Positions 10,809-22,169 of a stretch of 64,000 bases of DNA are shown piece after piece. The notes under the pieces were generated by a model that searched no databases, was not told the DNA's origin, and saw only the letters and a program-made list of their open reading frames with translations. The stretch covers positions 9,238,001 through 9,302,000 of the forward strand of contig JAJQJQ010000002.1 in assembly GCA_028622995.1 (NCBI GenBank). Direction: 5' to 3'. This DNA is from Panagrolaimus kolymaensis. Taxonomy: Eukaryota > Nematoda > Chromadorea > Rhabditida > Panagrolaimidae. The position numbers were made by a program, and so were the translations under genes. The stretch's first letter is position 1, and every line of letters begins with the position of its first letter.

Positions 10809-11765
10809 ATGGTATATCACGTTGGAATTATTCTTTCGCTTGGCAAAGTTGCAGCTTATAATGTTGAAAGTAAAGAAACAATTTACTTTAAAATTGGCGC
10901 ATGTGGATGTAAGTTCACTAAAAATTATTGAAAATAATATTAAAAGAATTTTTTAGTCGTCGATAATCAAAGAGTGGCCTCAATATTCAAAAAAATTAAA
11001 TCCCAAATTAATGGCAGCGAAATTGGATGTGTTTGTATTTATTTGTCTTGGAACTTTGATAATGAAACGAGGCAAATTTTAATTGCAATCGCAAAACAAA
11101 ATGGATGTGAAAAAGTTGAGATTATTGATTGGTATACTTTGCAATATTTAAATTGTATTTTCGAATCAAAATTCAAACCAAACACCGGTGATATAATTTG
11201 GTGTTTATTCTCAAAATGTTGTTTTATTTGGGAAAAAAACAAACACAAAAGCAAAATTAATAAAAACTTTTCCATTTTTTTCTCCAATTTCAAACAATGA
11301 TAATTATTTGAAACTAAAAAAAGAAACTAGAATTAAAAAAGACCCAAATTTAATAATTTACGATGAAACTTTTTTTGTTAAATTAAATATTTTTGAAAAA
11401 TTGATTCCAAATTGCAAAATTTTTATGTGGCATTCTCCACTTTGGACCAAGTTTGATGAAGCTGGAACAGCTTTGTTGAAAGCTCGAATAATGAATGAAG
11501 ATCCAGAATTATTGGATTATGACGCATTTACGAACCTTGAAAAAAATGTGTCAATTAAAATAAATGGAAAGAAAATTGTTTCATTTGAATCCTTTCAACC
11601 TTTACCTTTAAAAAGAGAAGCAATTATTGCCATTGAAAAATTTTGCGATACATTAGAAGTATGTATTTTTTTAAATTAAAATTAAGTAAAAGTGAAATAA
11701 AAAAATATGGTTTTTAGATTGTTGCTGAAGATGATTATGACCGAAAATCAGAAAACAACCGATAG
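10809..11765 (+). pseudogene. Reduced Hsp70-like ('mini-Hsp70') gene with a frame break
   Basis: Exons 10809-10908, 10957-11658 and 11718-11765. Exon 1 begins MVYHVGIILSLGKVAAYNVE, a degenerate match to the Hsp70 start (GIDLGTT.. region). Exon 2 has CVCIYLSWNFDNETRQILIA, matching the Hsp70 'VPAYFNDSQRQATKDA' segment, then jumps to PNLIIYDETFFVKLN and PNCKIF, where Hsp70s have the GG-S-x-R-x-P adenosine site. An SBD-beta-like tail follows. Most of the ATPase domain between these is missing. The frame shifts inside a run of seven A at about 11232-11238. One base less restores alignment to the paralogues (KAK-LIKTF versus GKANYYKRF at 19.7 kb). It could be a sequencing error, so I am unsure it is really dead. 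Confidence 0.55.
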
Positions 11766-12045
11766 CAAAATAAAATGGATAAAAATTTGTTGCTCAAAAA
11801 AGGATGCAAAATAACGCCATTTGCTTATTATGCTTGTTATTTATATTCTCAAAATATCACAAATAATGCTGATTGTTCTATTATGTGATTTAGTTGATTG
11901 ATTCTCAATACAAATGGAAGATGGTAGCTGCTAATCGTTAAAGAAACATAAATTTGGTATGAAATTGAATAAAGCGTGAAAGAGAATGAGAATTTTAAAA
12001 AATATGTATAATTTTTATTTTGTACATAATACATTTATTAAATTT

Positions 12046-12794
12046 TTATGATTGTAAAGTTGCACTATTAATTATTACTGAAACTTGATTTTGTTTTTTA
12101 ATAAAAATGTTTCTGAATGGAATCCATTTTAAAATAATTTCATAATAAGCTTTTATTGCACAAATAGTAATTAAAGCGTTTAAAGCTGAATGCATGGAAT
12201 AAGTTCCAAATACCCATGGATTAAAATCTATAAAATATATAAAAAAATTAGTTGATAATCTTAAAAAAAATTTGATTTATAAAAAAACGAAAACCTTTTA
12301 TTCATTTTTTAAAAATAACTGCGTTACAAATTATTGAAAAGAAAGGAAAAATCATTGTTGCTATTGGTACAACAACCTAAAAAAATGAAAGTAATTTATA
12401 AGTATCTTTTTTTGAGCTGCAAAGGGGAATTAAAATTTCGGGTAGTTGAATCAAAAAAATATTGGATAAATAAATTTTTAGTAAAAATTTAGTACCGAAA
12501 AGAAAAATAGATATTTTTCGATTCAGCCTACTTTTTTTTCTTATTTTTTTTTTTGCAAACCTGTATAGAAGTGATAACAAGCATGCGTTTATGAAGTTTA
12601 TAAGTGGCATCTGACATTTGATTTCGATGCTTTAATAATGCGGCATTTGTTAAAACATACATTGAAATACTAAATAAAAGAAAAGTAAGATAACCAAAAC
12701 AGGCGGTAGCCATGGATATAAGTGAAATTGTTGTGTAAACTGAAACACTTGCGCAAGTATTTGATTTGTAAAAGTCATAAATGTCTGGGAATTC
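12046..12794 (-). pseudogene. Truncated chemoreceptor (7TM, srh-like), C-terminal part only
   Basis: Exons: complement of 12046-12227, 12328-12376 and 12561-12794, all in phase. The product has hydrophobic segments (ISMATACFGYLTFLLFSISM, VVVPIATMIFPFFSII), the loop KLHKRMLVITSIQ before VVVP, and the last helix region FGTYSMHSALNAF. This order fits the C-terminal half of the nematode Srh/Str-type serpentine receptors. Its 5' part is absent: upstream of 12794 comes about 35 bp of AT-rich sequence and then the inverted GST copy. The subfamily call is tentative. Confidence 0.55.
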
Positions 12795-12830
12795 CTAAAA
12801 AAAATTAAATAAACAAAAAACTTAATTTTA

Positions 12831-13537
12831 GAAGACTTTGAAGATGAGCGATGTGGTTTTGATACTTGGGTAGCAGTGAAAGAAGCATCCATCTACAAAA
12901 GTTTACCATTTATGGTTGTCAATGGAAAGCAAATTGGTCAATCGATGACGATCAACCGATATTTAGCAAAGAAATTTAATCTCACAGGAAAAAATGATAT
13001 GGAGGATGCCCATATCAATGATGTTGCTGAATATTTTCGAGAAATGATGTACAAAACTTTACCATACACAATATTTGTTAATCGTGGAACTGGAGAAGGA
13101 ACCAAAGTAAGATTCTTTCTTTAATAATTTTTAAAACGCTATTATTAATTTTTTTAATATAAAAAATATTTTAAGAATTTGTAATTTAATTTTTAGGAAC
13201 AAATATATGCCAAATATCTTGAACCCAATATTAATCAATATTTTCCAGTCATCGTAAAATTATTAAAACAATCAAAAAATAAGGATTATTTCGCTGATAG
13301 TGGTCTGACATGGGTGGATTTTTTCATTTCTGAATACGTTGATAGCATTCACAATGATGTTCCAGAATTGGCTGAAAAGTATCCAGAACTTTTGGAACAT
13401 TCAAAAAAAGTTCATTCCCTTCCTGAATTACAAAATTATTTGAAAACTCGAAAACATACAAATTGGTAATTAAAAAAAATATCTATGTATTTTTATTTTA
13501 TAAAATAAAATGTTTGTAATTCAAAACTTTGTTTAAT
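12831..13537 (+). pseudogene. 5'-truncated inverted copy of the GST gene
   Basis: A near-identical copy of complement(8155-8862), including the intron (13107-13196) and about 68 bp of 3' flank. It starts at the codon pair for residues 27-28 (EEFEDERC becomes EDFEDERC), so the glutathione-binding N-terminus with Tyr8 is missing. Coding differences are few, for example NNDFFADNG to NKDYFADSG and SIRNDAPEL to SIHNDVPEL, so the copy is recent. The frame ends at the same stop (13467-13469). Because the intron was retained, this was a DNA-level duplication and not retrotransposition. Confidence 0.88.
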
Positions 13538-15260
13538 GCATTGGGAAAGCAAATTAAATATTTTGAAACATTCTTAGCAGCAAATTTTTTACATTCTTTT
13601 TCTTCCATAAAAACAGTTAATGACAGTGTTTTGACACTTTCAAATATGTTGCTAAAAATGAAAGAGAATATAAATGATAAATGCCATAATTGTTTTTTAA
13701 AATCATACCTTGGAAAGACAGAAGCATATCCAAATTCTTGAATAATAAATTTATCAATATTAAAATTTATGTTTTTCAAAATCTTAAAATGTATTAAACT
13801 TATATTTTAAAAGTACTCATTTGTTTGTTATTTTACCGTTAAATTAATTTTTCTTTCCCTAGCTGAAATTTTAAATGTTTCAACCTTTTTTAATTCTTTT
13901 AAACAATTTACAAATATTTGGCTATTATCTTTATTTTTATCTTCATCATCATCATCTTCTTCTTTTTCTTTCAAAACATAACCTTCAATACGTAATTCAT
14001 CGAGTTCTAAAATTTAATGTTCTATGAAGTCATTTTGTATTTTTTTCACAAACCTGTGAACGTGTTTAAAAATGGATACATTTGTTTACCAGGCTCACTG
14101 TCAATGGTAATTTCTTTAATAAACGGTACAAATACAAGGCTTAAAGGTTTCATTAATAAAAACCCTTCAAATTCCAAGATGTTGTTTTTAATTGAATATG
14201 GATGAAATCCTTTCTAAAATATTTTTAAAATAAACAATTAATAAAAAAGCTAGTATTTTACGTACTTGCTTTTTATGCCATTCATCGCTATCGGCAGAAA
14301 ATTCCCATCTTTGCTATAAAAAAGAGTTAATTATGAAAGAACATTTTTAACCAAATATTGAATTTAAATTCTAACCCCATCATCATCATTTTCATCTTCT
14401 TCTTCTTCATCGTCCGTTGTAGGCCTTCCCATTACGTTGATGTCGGTGTTGTCGCTATCGTCGCTTTCGGAACTTTTATCACTGTCTGATTCCTTTGATT
14501 TAATACTTGCGGAATTTGATTCAGCAGTATTTGGAATATTTTGTTCTCGATTAGAAAGAGAAAGTTTATTATTTCCAAAATAAGAAGAATATGAAACTTC
14601 TGCTTTAGAAAACTTAAATTTTGAAAAGTACTTTAATGCCACTTTGAAGGTATCTCTTCCAGCTAACATAAATCTTACGAGATCAATACCCTAATAAAGC
14701 AATAATTAGAATATAAAAAAGTATAACCTTTGATGAAATAAAAATAGATACCTTGTTTCCATTTTTTCTAATAAGTTTTTGCATAATTTCGTTGAGCATT
14801 TCGTCATTAAGCTTTGGACCCTACAAAAAATGCGAAACTTAATTTCAAAATTTATATATTACTTAAAAAAACTAACCTTAACAGAAAATGATTCTGTAAT
14901 TAAAGTGTCACGTCTCTTTTTGATGGATTTAAGATTTTGTTGTTTTTTGAATAATAATTTTTTAGCTTCTTCAACTTTCATTAATTTTTTAGTTTCAGCT
15001 TTCTTCGGCTTTTTACTTTTAGCTGCTTTAGCTGCAGGTTGAGAAGACGCTGTTATCTTTTGTTCTGCTAATAATTTTTTGTTAATGGCTTTTACTTCTT
15101 CAATCACATCTTTGAGTTGACGGATATCACCAGAAAGTTCAGTAATAAAGTCGAACAAATCGCAGGCATTTCTCGGTTCGATTCGTTTCTTAGTTGTTTT
15201 CACAATTTTTGTTAATCGAGAAATAGCAAATTCATGTTGAAACTTTAGTTTTTCTGTCAT
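13498..15260 (-). CDS. Acidic coiled-coil/LRR-like protein, 3' end replaced
   Basis: Eight exons in phase: complement of 13498-13651, 13709-13782, 13837-14006, 14054-14213, 14266-14313, 14376-14690, 14752-14820 and 14877-15260; about 457 residues. The N-terminus (MTEKLKFQHEFAISRLTKIV) is helical with a Lys/Ala-rich segment. A Ser/Asp/Glu-rich acidic tract follows (DSDKSSESDDSDNTD, then DDEEEEDENDDDG). Then come segments such as ELDELRIEGYVLKE and IFESVKTLSLTVF that look like irregular leucine-rich repeats, as in nematode F-box proteins. I do not recognise a named family. The last residues after PNALNK are read from the inverted GST copy (junction near 13537), so the original C-terminus is probably lost. 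Confidence 0.55.
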
Positions 15261-16390
15261 TTTTTAAATAAATTCACTAAAATAATTACTAAACTGCAAA
15301 ATTTCAATCATACACAATTTGATTGGGCGCCAAAAAAGTAAGAAAACTCCCCAAAAGTTTGTATTTACTAAATCAAAAAAAGAAATCGTTAGCAAGGATA
15401 AATTAAAAACATTTTTTTTGAGATACACATTGCCACCACCATTTGAACGTTGAACTTAAAATAAAAAAAGAATGCGTAAGCGAATAGAAACAAATTGTTT
15501 TTTTTCATAGTTGTGTTTGGTTGACAAAAATAAATTAACCAAATGCATAGTTATGGTTATTCACAAGTTTTTAGTCATAGAAAAATTAAACATTATAAAA
15601 AAAATTTCAAATTTTTTCTACGTCAAATCCGATAACGTCGTTATAAATCATTTAGAAACCCAAAATATACCGGTTATTAAACTTCTTAAAATGTGAAATT
15701 TTAGAAGATGAAGAACCACGTGATGAAATTCTTGCGAAACATTTATAGATCGTCCTATTGTTTTCTTCATGAGCATGCGAAAATAAAAAGTGTTTAAACT
15801 TTTTTAACAAAAAAGTCATACTTTTGAGATTTTAAATAAATAAATATAACCTTGCATTAAACATATTTACAAAGAAAAAATCTAATTTTTGCCATTAAAA
15901 ATCAAAACACAAAGAAAAAAGCCTAGCAAAGTCAGTATTATTCATAAAAATAAATTAAAAAGATCTTGCATGAACAAGTCCTAAAAAAATTAATTGAATC
16001 TATGTACGATATGCTTTTGTGAATCATACATAAATCAAATAAAAAATTCGGGTGTTTATTCTAAAAATTTTGCTAATACACTTTAAAAATATATATTTTT
16101 AATAGATTTGACGGAAAAAATTGCCTTCAGAAAAATTATTTTCTTTATCATCCGTTCTTTTTTTTAAATGTTTTCTTTGTTATTTTTGTATATAAAAACT
16201 ATTTTCGGTTAATTTTATGCCATGTGATTGCACCTGCACTTTTATAAACCCACGTGTAATAATAATAAAAATAATGAAAAAGCTTTTAAAAACTTTATTA
16301 AAAATTCAAATCAATCATTGTTAAAACTTTAGTACTTAATAAATTTCGTTTTTCTCTAAAAAATATCATTTTCTTTCCAAAAAAGAAAAA
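15261..16390. other. Intergenic; duplicated upstream region at the right end
   Basis: No gene was recognised. About 16260-16390 is the region similar to 9835-9953, upstream of the paralogous cysteine-rich gene. Confidence 0.5.
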
Positions 16391-17462
16391 ATGAAAGCTG
16401 TGGTTTTTTTCATTTTTGCTGTTGTCTTTATTCCCACATCATGGAGTTGTGTCACAGATTCCAAATGTGATCAAGGATATTTATGTTTAAAAAATCATTG
16501 TATTTGTACAACATGCAAGAAAGAGGTAAATAAAATCAAAAAAATTTTTAAAATTAAATATAGTAAAATTATTTAAACTAATTATTTTAGCCAATTTCGA
16601 AAATTAAAGCTAGTGAATTAGAATGCGATGAAACAAATTGTGATTACGGAACAGGATATTGTGATGAAAACGATGAGTGCGCCGTAAGTTTAAAAAAAAC
16701 AAAAAATAAAAATAAAAATGAATTTTTTTAGGCCATTCCTCCTCCAGTAAAAAGCGAGGAGCCCATTTTGAAAATTAATGCCGGTCAACCTGTTTGTGAT
16801 GAAACAAACTGCCCTCTGGACATAGGACTTTGTAGCGAAAGCGGTATTTGTGAAGTAAGCTTTTTTAAAATAAATATAATAAAAATATGATAGAGTAAAA
16901 AAATAACTAATATTTTTTTAGCATCATTCCATCAAAAAGGCTGCTCCATCTCCATGCGTCCTTGGAAGTAATTGTCCAAATGGATGTGGTTGCCGCCATG
17001 GAAGATGCCTTGTAAGTTTTTTTATAAAATTAAATTTTGAAATAAATAATTTGTTAATTAAGATTTGGAATAAAAAAATATAATAAAATTATTTTTAGTG
17101 TCGCCGCCCATTCTTGAACACGTTTAATCCTAATCAAGGTCCAGAATTAAATATGCAACCTCCACCTTTTTGTGCACTCGTAACAGATTGTCCTCGAGGA
17201 TATCAATGCGTAGACAATGAATGTGTTGTAAGTTTAAAATAAAAAAAAAGTTTAATAAATGAAACAAAAAATGTATAACAAAAGTTTTTTTTAGCTTGGA
17301 CCTACAGCTTTTGTTGAAACTCTTGAAGAAGAAGAAGCACCTCATGCAGCAACACATGCTCCACATCCATGCGAAACTATCGATGATTGCCCTCCATTTC
17401 GGCCTTATGCTTGTGAACATGGAATTTGTGTTGACAAATGCATTCCAGGAAACGCTTGCTAA
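16391..17462 (+). CDS. Secreted multi-module cysteine-rich protein, 245 residues
   Basis: Six phase-0 exons: 16391-16525, 16591-16683, 16732-16854, 16922-17011, 17099-17227 and 17295-17462. A signal peptide (MKAVVFFIFAVVFIPTSWS) is followed by six short modules of the C-x5-C-x5-C-x4-C type: CVTDSKCDQGYLCLKNHC, CDETNCDYGTGYCDENDEC, CDETNCPLDIGLCSESGIC, CVLGSNCPNGCGCRHGRC, CALVTDCPRGYQCVDNEC and CETIDDCPPFRPYACEHGIC. Each exon carries about one module, with Pro/Glu-rich linkers between. It is a larger paralogue of the gene at 9954-10330. Extracellular location is expected. Function is unknown, and no family name is certain. Confidence 0.82.
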
Positions 17463-18189
17463 GATATAATTTTCTTTTTTTGACTAAATGTGAAAATATT
17501 GGAATTCTGAATAAATAAATATAATGTGCAATTTTCAGTTTACAAAGAAAACAAATATCTTAAATTTTAAAAAAGTAAATCAAAACCGTAAAATTTTAAA
17601 TAAATATTATAAATAAAAAAGAATTAATTTGAGAAGGAATTGTGATTTTTGCCATTACATTTAAAAGAAGAAAAAAACAGTTTTATTTTTCTTATAGCAA
17701 ATAAGTTTATAAATCGAAAAATAAATGAGGGAATGTTTGAAAGAAAAGGCAACTCCTTTCTTTTTTTCCTCAAATTTGTACGTCCGAACAATTTTTTATT
17801 TTTATTGTTTAAAAAAATGTGTGTATGTTTGTGGAGCTTTCTTTTTTTTTAACTTTGTGAAGCAGCGAACGAAACGATAATGCTTTCAAAAAGGAAAAGT
17901 TTGAATCAGCAATTTTTTTTGATAGCAAAAACAATGTGTGCGTCTGTTGAAAGTAATTCTAAAGCTATCATATTTCTTTGCAACTCTATCAAAAAACTTT
18001 TATTTTTGAATATTTCATTATTATTTTTTTAAATTTTAAAATGGCAATTTTTTGTTTTAAAAATAGAATTCTTTTTTAAATTACGAATTCAACTTTGGAC
18101 AAATTTAAAAAGCAAAATTTATAACGAAAAATAATTTCGCTTCATTTAATAAAAATGCTTAATAATTTTAATACATATATGTTTTTATA
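17463..18189. other. Intergenic, AT-rich
   Basis: 3' flank of the cysteine-rich gene, with AATAAA-type sequences near 17510. No gene is seen. It leads into the first serine-protease exon relic. Confidence 0.5.
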
Positions 18190-18266
18190 AAGGTGATAGT
18201 GGATCGCCAGTACTAATCAAAAATAAAATTAAAGAAAAATCTATCTGTTTATTAAGCAGAAATCAA
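18190..18266 (+). pseudogene. Relic of a trypsin-like (S1) exon start, copy 1
   Basis: After an acceptor-like TTTATAAAG the frame reads GDSGSPVLIKNKIKEK and stops about 25 codons later. GDSG-x-P is the motif around the active-site serine of S1 peptidases, and nematode genes often begin an exon there. No catalytic His or Asp exons were found nearby, so this is a fragment. Confidence 0.4.
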
Positions 18267-18777
18267 ATAATAAGATAAAGAAATTTTTTTAAAATTATTA
18301 CTACAGCCAAGTTTTGATCTTTGTTTTACTTTTTTATTTAAAAATTAAATTTGCTAGTAAGAGCGTCGACTTATTACATAAAAGAAGAAAAAAAACGAAT
18401 TGCTTTGCTGTTTTTTTGACACGTGGAAAAATTGATTGTATTTTTTTTCTAAAACAAACGAGAGAACAAATGATATCAATTGTCGACAAAAACAAAAAAA
18501 ATATTTCCAGCCGCCACTATATTTTTCTATTTGAATTGCTATAGTTTTTAGCTTAGAGAATAATTTTTGAATATTTTATTTTATTGTATGTTTTTACTTT
18601 TTTTATGTTTTCAAAAAGAAATAATTTTTTTTGCATCTTGTAAAAATAAAGGAGTGAGATTTCTAAGCGTTTGTGAAAAAAAAACCAATCAAAAACCGAA
18701 TTAGAAAAAACGCCAAAAAATAATTCTTATTTTTTATTTTTTAATTGAAAAAGAAATTTTATATGAATTTTTGCATG

Positions 18778-18850
18778 GTAACAGCGATTCAGGCGACCCA
18801 CTCATTATTTTTTACATTTTTAATTATATGCACCGGGTATCCATAAAATT
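18778..18850 (+). pseudogene. Relic of a trypsin-like exon start, copy 2
   Basis: The frame reads GNSDSGDPLIIFYIFNYMHR. SDSGDPLI resembles GDSGGPL with changes at the first Gly and at the Gly before Pro. It is followed by unrelated AT-rich sequence. Taken alone it would be weak; the neighbouring copies support it. Confidence 0.3.
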
Positions 18851-18952
18851 ATTAAAAAAGTTGATTTAAAGTAAAAGTAGAAATTTGAAAGTGCGAAGCA
18901 TATTTATTCTTTTTTCATTATTTTTTTTTATTATAATAAATATTTCACTTTT

Positions 18953-19300
18953 TTTAGTTTAGTCGGCCCGACGATAAAAAAACGTTAGAAAAGTAAAAAG
19001 TGAATGTGTTTCGATCTCTGTCACGTTGTCAAAAAAGAAGAAGAAAAAAAGATGTGGACAGCATTTTTTTTCAGAGAAGAAAAAAATTGATTTTTGCAAC
19101 ACATTGTTTTTAAAGTCTGAAACAACAAATGTCAGCGGCGTACGTTTCTTTGTTATAAAAATAGCAAATTTTTTGTTCTCATTTATTTTTTGAATATTTT
19201 ATTCTTTTTTTTACTTTTTACTTTAAAGTTTATTTTTGTTAGAAAAGAAAAAGTAGCTAGATTTTGAATTAATTATTAAAATTTAGTTTATAAATTAGTT
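18953..19300 (+). repeat. Segment duplicated at 26655-26960 (direct)
   Basis: Shared landmarks in the same order are GTCGG(C/..)CGA.GATAAAAAAACGTT, GTGTTTCGAT.TCTGTCACG followed by TTGTCAAAAAAG, GA(T/C)GTGG(A/G)CAGCA, TTGCAACACAT, AAATGTCAG, and TTAGAAAAGAAAAA.TAGC(T/C)AGATTTTGAATT. Both copies end at a GDSG-like exon relic. This is a diverged segmental duplication of protease-gene intron or flank. Confidence 0.6.
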
Positions 19301-19367
19301 TTAAAGAAATGGTTAATTTTATAGCTTTCTAATTATTGTAAATGACTTATTAAAAATAAACAAAAGG

Positions 19368-19415
19368 TGATTCCGGATCAGCTTTAGTATGCATAAAAAG
19401 AAAACAAAGATAATT
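19368..19415 (+). pseudogene. Relic of a trypsin-like exon start, copy 3
   Basis: After AACAAAAG the frame reads GDSGSALVCIKRKQR and then stops. GDSG-x-x-L-V-C matches the S1 active-site serine block. The 400 bases before it (from about 18953) are similar to 26655-27070, which precede a fourth relic. Confidence 0.4.
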
Positions 19416-19695
19416 TTTTTTTACAAATCAAATTATTAAAGCAAATTAGATTTAAAGATGAAAACGCTTGATTTACTATTTAATTTTAAAAAATACTCTA
19501 AGAAATTTTATATCATAAAAAACAATATAAAGAGAAAAAACTTTAAAATCATTTATTTACTGATTTTTTTTATTTATTGTTCAACAAGGACGCAAATTGT
19601 CAATTGATAAGAAGTGTGCAAATGAAAAAAATTAAATGCATTGATTTTTATTTTTTTCAGAAAATATTATTTTGGTTTTTTTATCAGCTTCAAAA

Positions 19696-21478
19696 ATGGT
19701 TGTTCATATTGGGCTTGATGCTTGGTTTGGAACATTGGAAATTTATGATCATGAAAAGAAAAAAAGCATCAGCTTTCCCTCAATGTTTAATGGTAGGAAT
19801 AAAAACAATATTATTTTTACATTTTAAATTTAATGAAATTTTTTTAGAATTTGAAAACATAGATGTAATTGAAAATGTATGCCAAGTTTTTGAAAAAGTA
19901 AAACAAAACGTTAAAAAGGGAAATAAATATGGAAATGTTGGAATTCATTTATTTACAAACTTAGACACTCCAAATCGAAGAAAACTTATTGAAATTGCAA
20001 AAAGCTTTGGATTTTGTAAAGTTGTTTTTACTAATGGGTTTATTGGAGAATATTTAAATGCTATGCTTCAGTCAAATATTGCACCAAAAAATGACAATAT
20101 TATTTGGACTTTTAATTCTCCAGATTTATTTATTTGGATAAAATATTGTGGAAAAGCTAATTATTATAAAAGATTTCAAAATGTTAAATGTTCGACATCC
20201 GAAGATTTAATAAAAATTCAAGAGAGGTGTGAATTAACACAGCCACCACATTTAATTGTTTATAGCTCAAACTTTCCAATAGAAAAAAATATAATTAAAA
20301 AAGCATTTCCAAATTGTCAAATTTCAAAGTTTAGCGGAACCATAAAACCCGCCAAAGCTGCATTGACTAAAGCTAGGATTTTAGCAAATCATTTGGCTGT
20401 TAAAGAATTTGATATAAATCCAATGCTTGATGATGATGTAAATGTTAAAGTAAATAATGATATAATCATAACTTTTAAAGCAGGAGAAAATTTGCCATCA
20501 CAAAAAAATGTTCATATTGATTTATTTAAAAATGAAACAAAATTAAATGTAAAAAAACTTATATAAAAAAACTTACAAAAACAAAAATAATTTTAGGTTT
20601 TTATCAACGACGAACTTTTTCAAATTATTGATGTTAAATTTCCAATGACTACGTTTGCCGATTTTCTTATATATTTTTTTATAGACGAAGATGGAATGTA
20701 TAAGCTTAATTACCTCGAAATGAATCCATTATATAAAATTGAAAGACATTTTAAAAATGTATACAAAAATAATCAAGAAGTGAGAAAAACATTTGAATAT
20801 ATATACTTTTTTTTCGCCTGCTTTTTTAGGGATTAAACTTCGATGAATTTCATAAAATTCCTAAGAAATTAAATGTTTACGATGAAAATATAAATGGAGT
20901 TGGAATCGATTTGGGAACATCCAAATGTTGTATGGCTGTAAATCGACAAAATGGCATCGAAACGGTAGCGTTAGATAAAAATGGAAAAAAATTCCTTCCT
21001 TCTTATGTAACTTTTGATGAAAATGAAGAAAGTCCAAAATGCGGTCAAATATCGAAAAATGAATTAAAACTTAAACCAAAATTAACTGTTTTTGATTCAA
21101 AACGATTTATGGGAAAGCAATTGAAAGATATAAAAATGGATAAAACTTGGCAATTTGAAGTTAAAGAAGTTGGTGATCGAACAACAATATATTTTCCTGG
21201 AATTGGAATTCAGAAAGCCCCGGAAGAAGTGGCAGGAGTTTTATTAGAAAATTTAAAACAAAAAGTTGAAGAATTATTTCACGGAAAAGAATTGGAAGAT
21301 GCGGCCGTAGCTGTGCCAGCAACATTTAGCAATGAACAAAAAATTTCAACTTTAATTGCAACTTGTTTAGGAAAATGGAAAGGCACATGTTTTATTCCAG
21401 AAAATGTGGCTGCAATGTTTGCATATTTTATTGATAAACCCGTTCTTGATGATACAACCGTTTTATTATTTGATTTAG
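19696..21478 (+). CDS. Mini-Hsp70 fused to a second Hsp70 ATPase domain (3' end missing)
   Basis: Exons 19696-19792, 19848-20548, 20597-20779 and 20830-21478, in phase. Part 1 is a reduced Hsp70: MVVHIGLDAWFGTLEIYDHE, then GNVGIHLFTNLDTPNRRKLI (the 'PAYFND..R.AT' region), then directly PPHLIVYSSNFPIEKN (the adenosine-site region), then an SBD-beta-like stretch with FADFLIYFFIDEDGMYKLNY (compare IEVTFDIDANGILNV). Part 2 restarts with GVGIDLGTSKCCMAV, a good phosphate-1 motif, and continues as a recognisable Hsp70 N-lobe (VFDSKRFMGKQLKDI, AAVAVPATFSNEQKISTLIA) to VLLFDLG. There it meets a GTTAGT donor, or a stop five bases later. The matching C-lobe lies at 25731-26064, beyond inserted material. 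Confidence 0.6.
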
Positions 21479-21482
21479 GTTA

Positions 21483-22169
21483 GTTAGGGATAATGATTTT
21501 GGTAAAGTTGAGCAAATGTTTCATAGAATAGCAAAGAATGCCGTTGTAAAACTTAGTCACGCTTGTATATATCTCGGTGGAGCTTTGTATAAAAATAAAA
21601 TTCGAAGAAAGTTCATTGAATGTGGAAAAGCTTTTGGTTTTGAATCAATTAAGTTACTAAATTACTATGAAGCTTTGTATTTGAATGCAATGTCTCAATC
21701 AGGGTATCAACCAAAAGAAAAAGAAATTATTTGGATATTTGAAGGGTCATTTTGTATAGTATGGCAAAAAATGGCTAAAGCAAAATTTATTCGGTATATT
21801 GAGGATATTGATATTTCGATTGATGTGTTAAAAAAGTTTATGGATATAATTTCAAATTTTCCAGATCAATATCCACGTCCAAGCATAATTCTTTTTAATA
21901 ATGATTTAGTGTTTGACAAAGAAGCTATTACCGTCGCGGGGTTTCATTTCCAAACATTTTATGATAATTTTAATTACGATAAGATAGCATTGATTAAAGC
22001 TCATGTAATGTCGAAAAGCTTAGAATTTATTCATTGGGATGCAGAAGCAATATTAGACCACTTAATAACCTTAGATACCAATGAACGAATGCATATAGCA
22101 TTAAATCCATTTAACTCGCTTCCAATAACATTTAGTGGAAAGCTGGAGTTTAATGAAAATGTTTTACAA
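21483..22169 (+). pseudogene. Second mini-Hsp70 copy lacking its first exon
   Basis: An open frame from VRDNDFGKVEQMF through LSHACIYLGGALYKNKIRR and FGFESIKLLNYYEALYLNAM to PRPSIILFNNDLVFDKEA and an SBD-like end, FNENVLQ, before a GTATGT donor at 22170. It aligns along its length with exon 2 of the 19.7 kb gene (VIENVCQVFEKVKQN, FGFCKVVFTNGFIGEYLNAM). No exon equivalent to MVVHIGLD precedes it; it abuts the end of the preceding ATPase domain. The frame stays open past the donor to 22520. That stretch has a perfect 12-bp inverted repeat (22307-22318 / 22323-22334) and no recognised domain. Confidence 0.5.
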
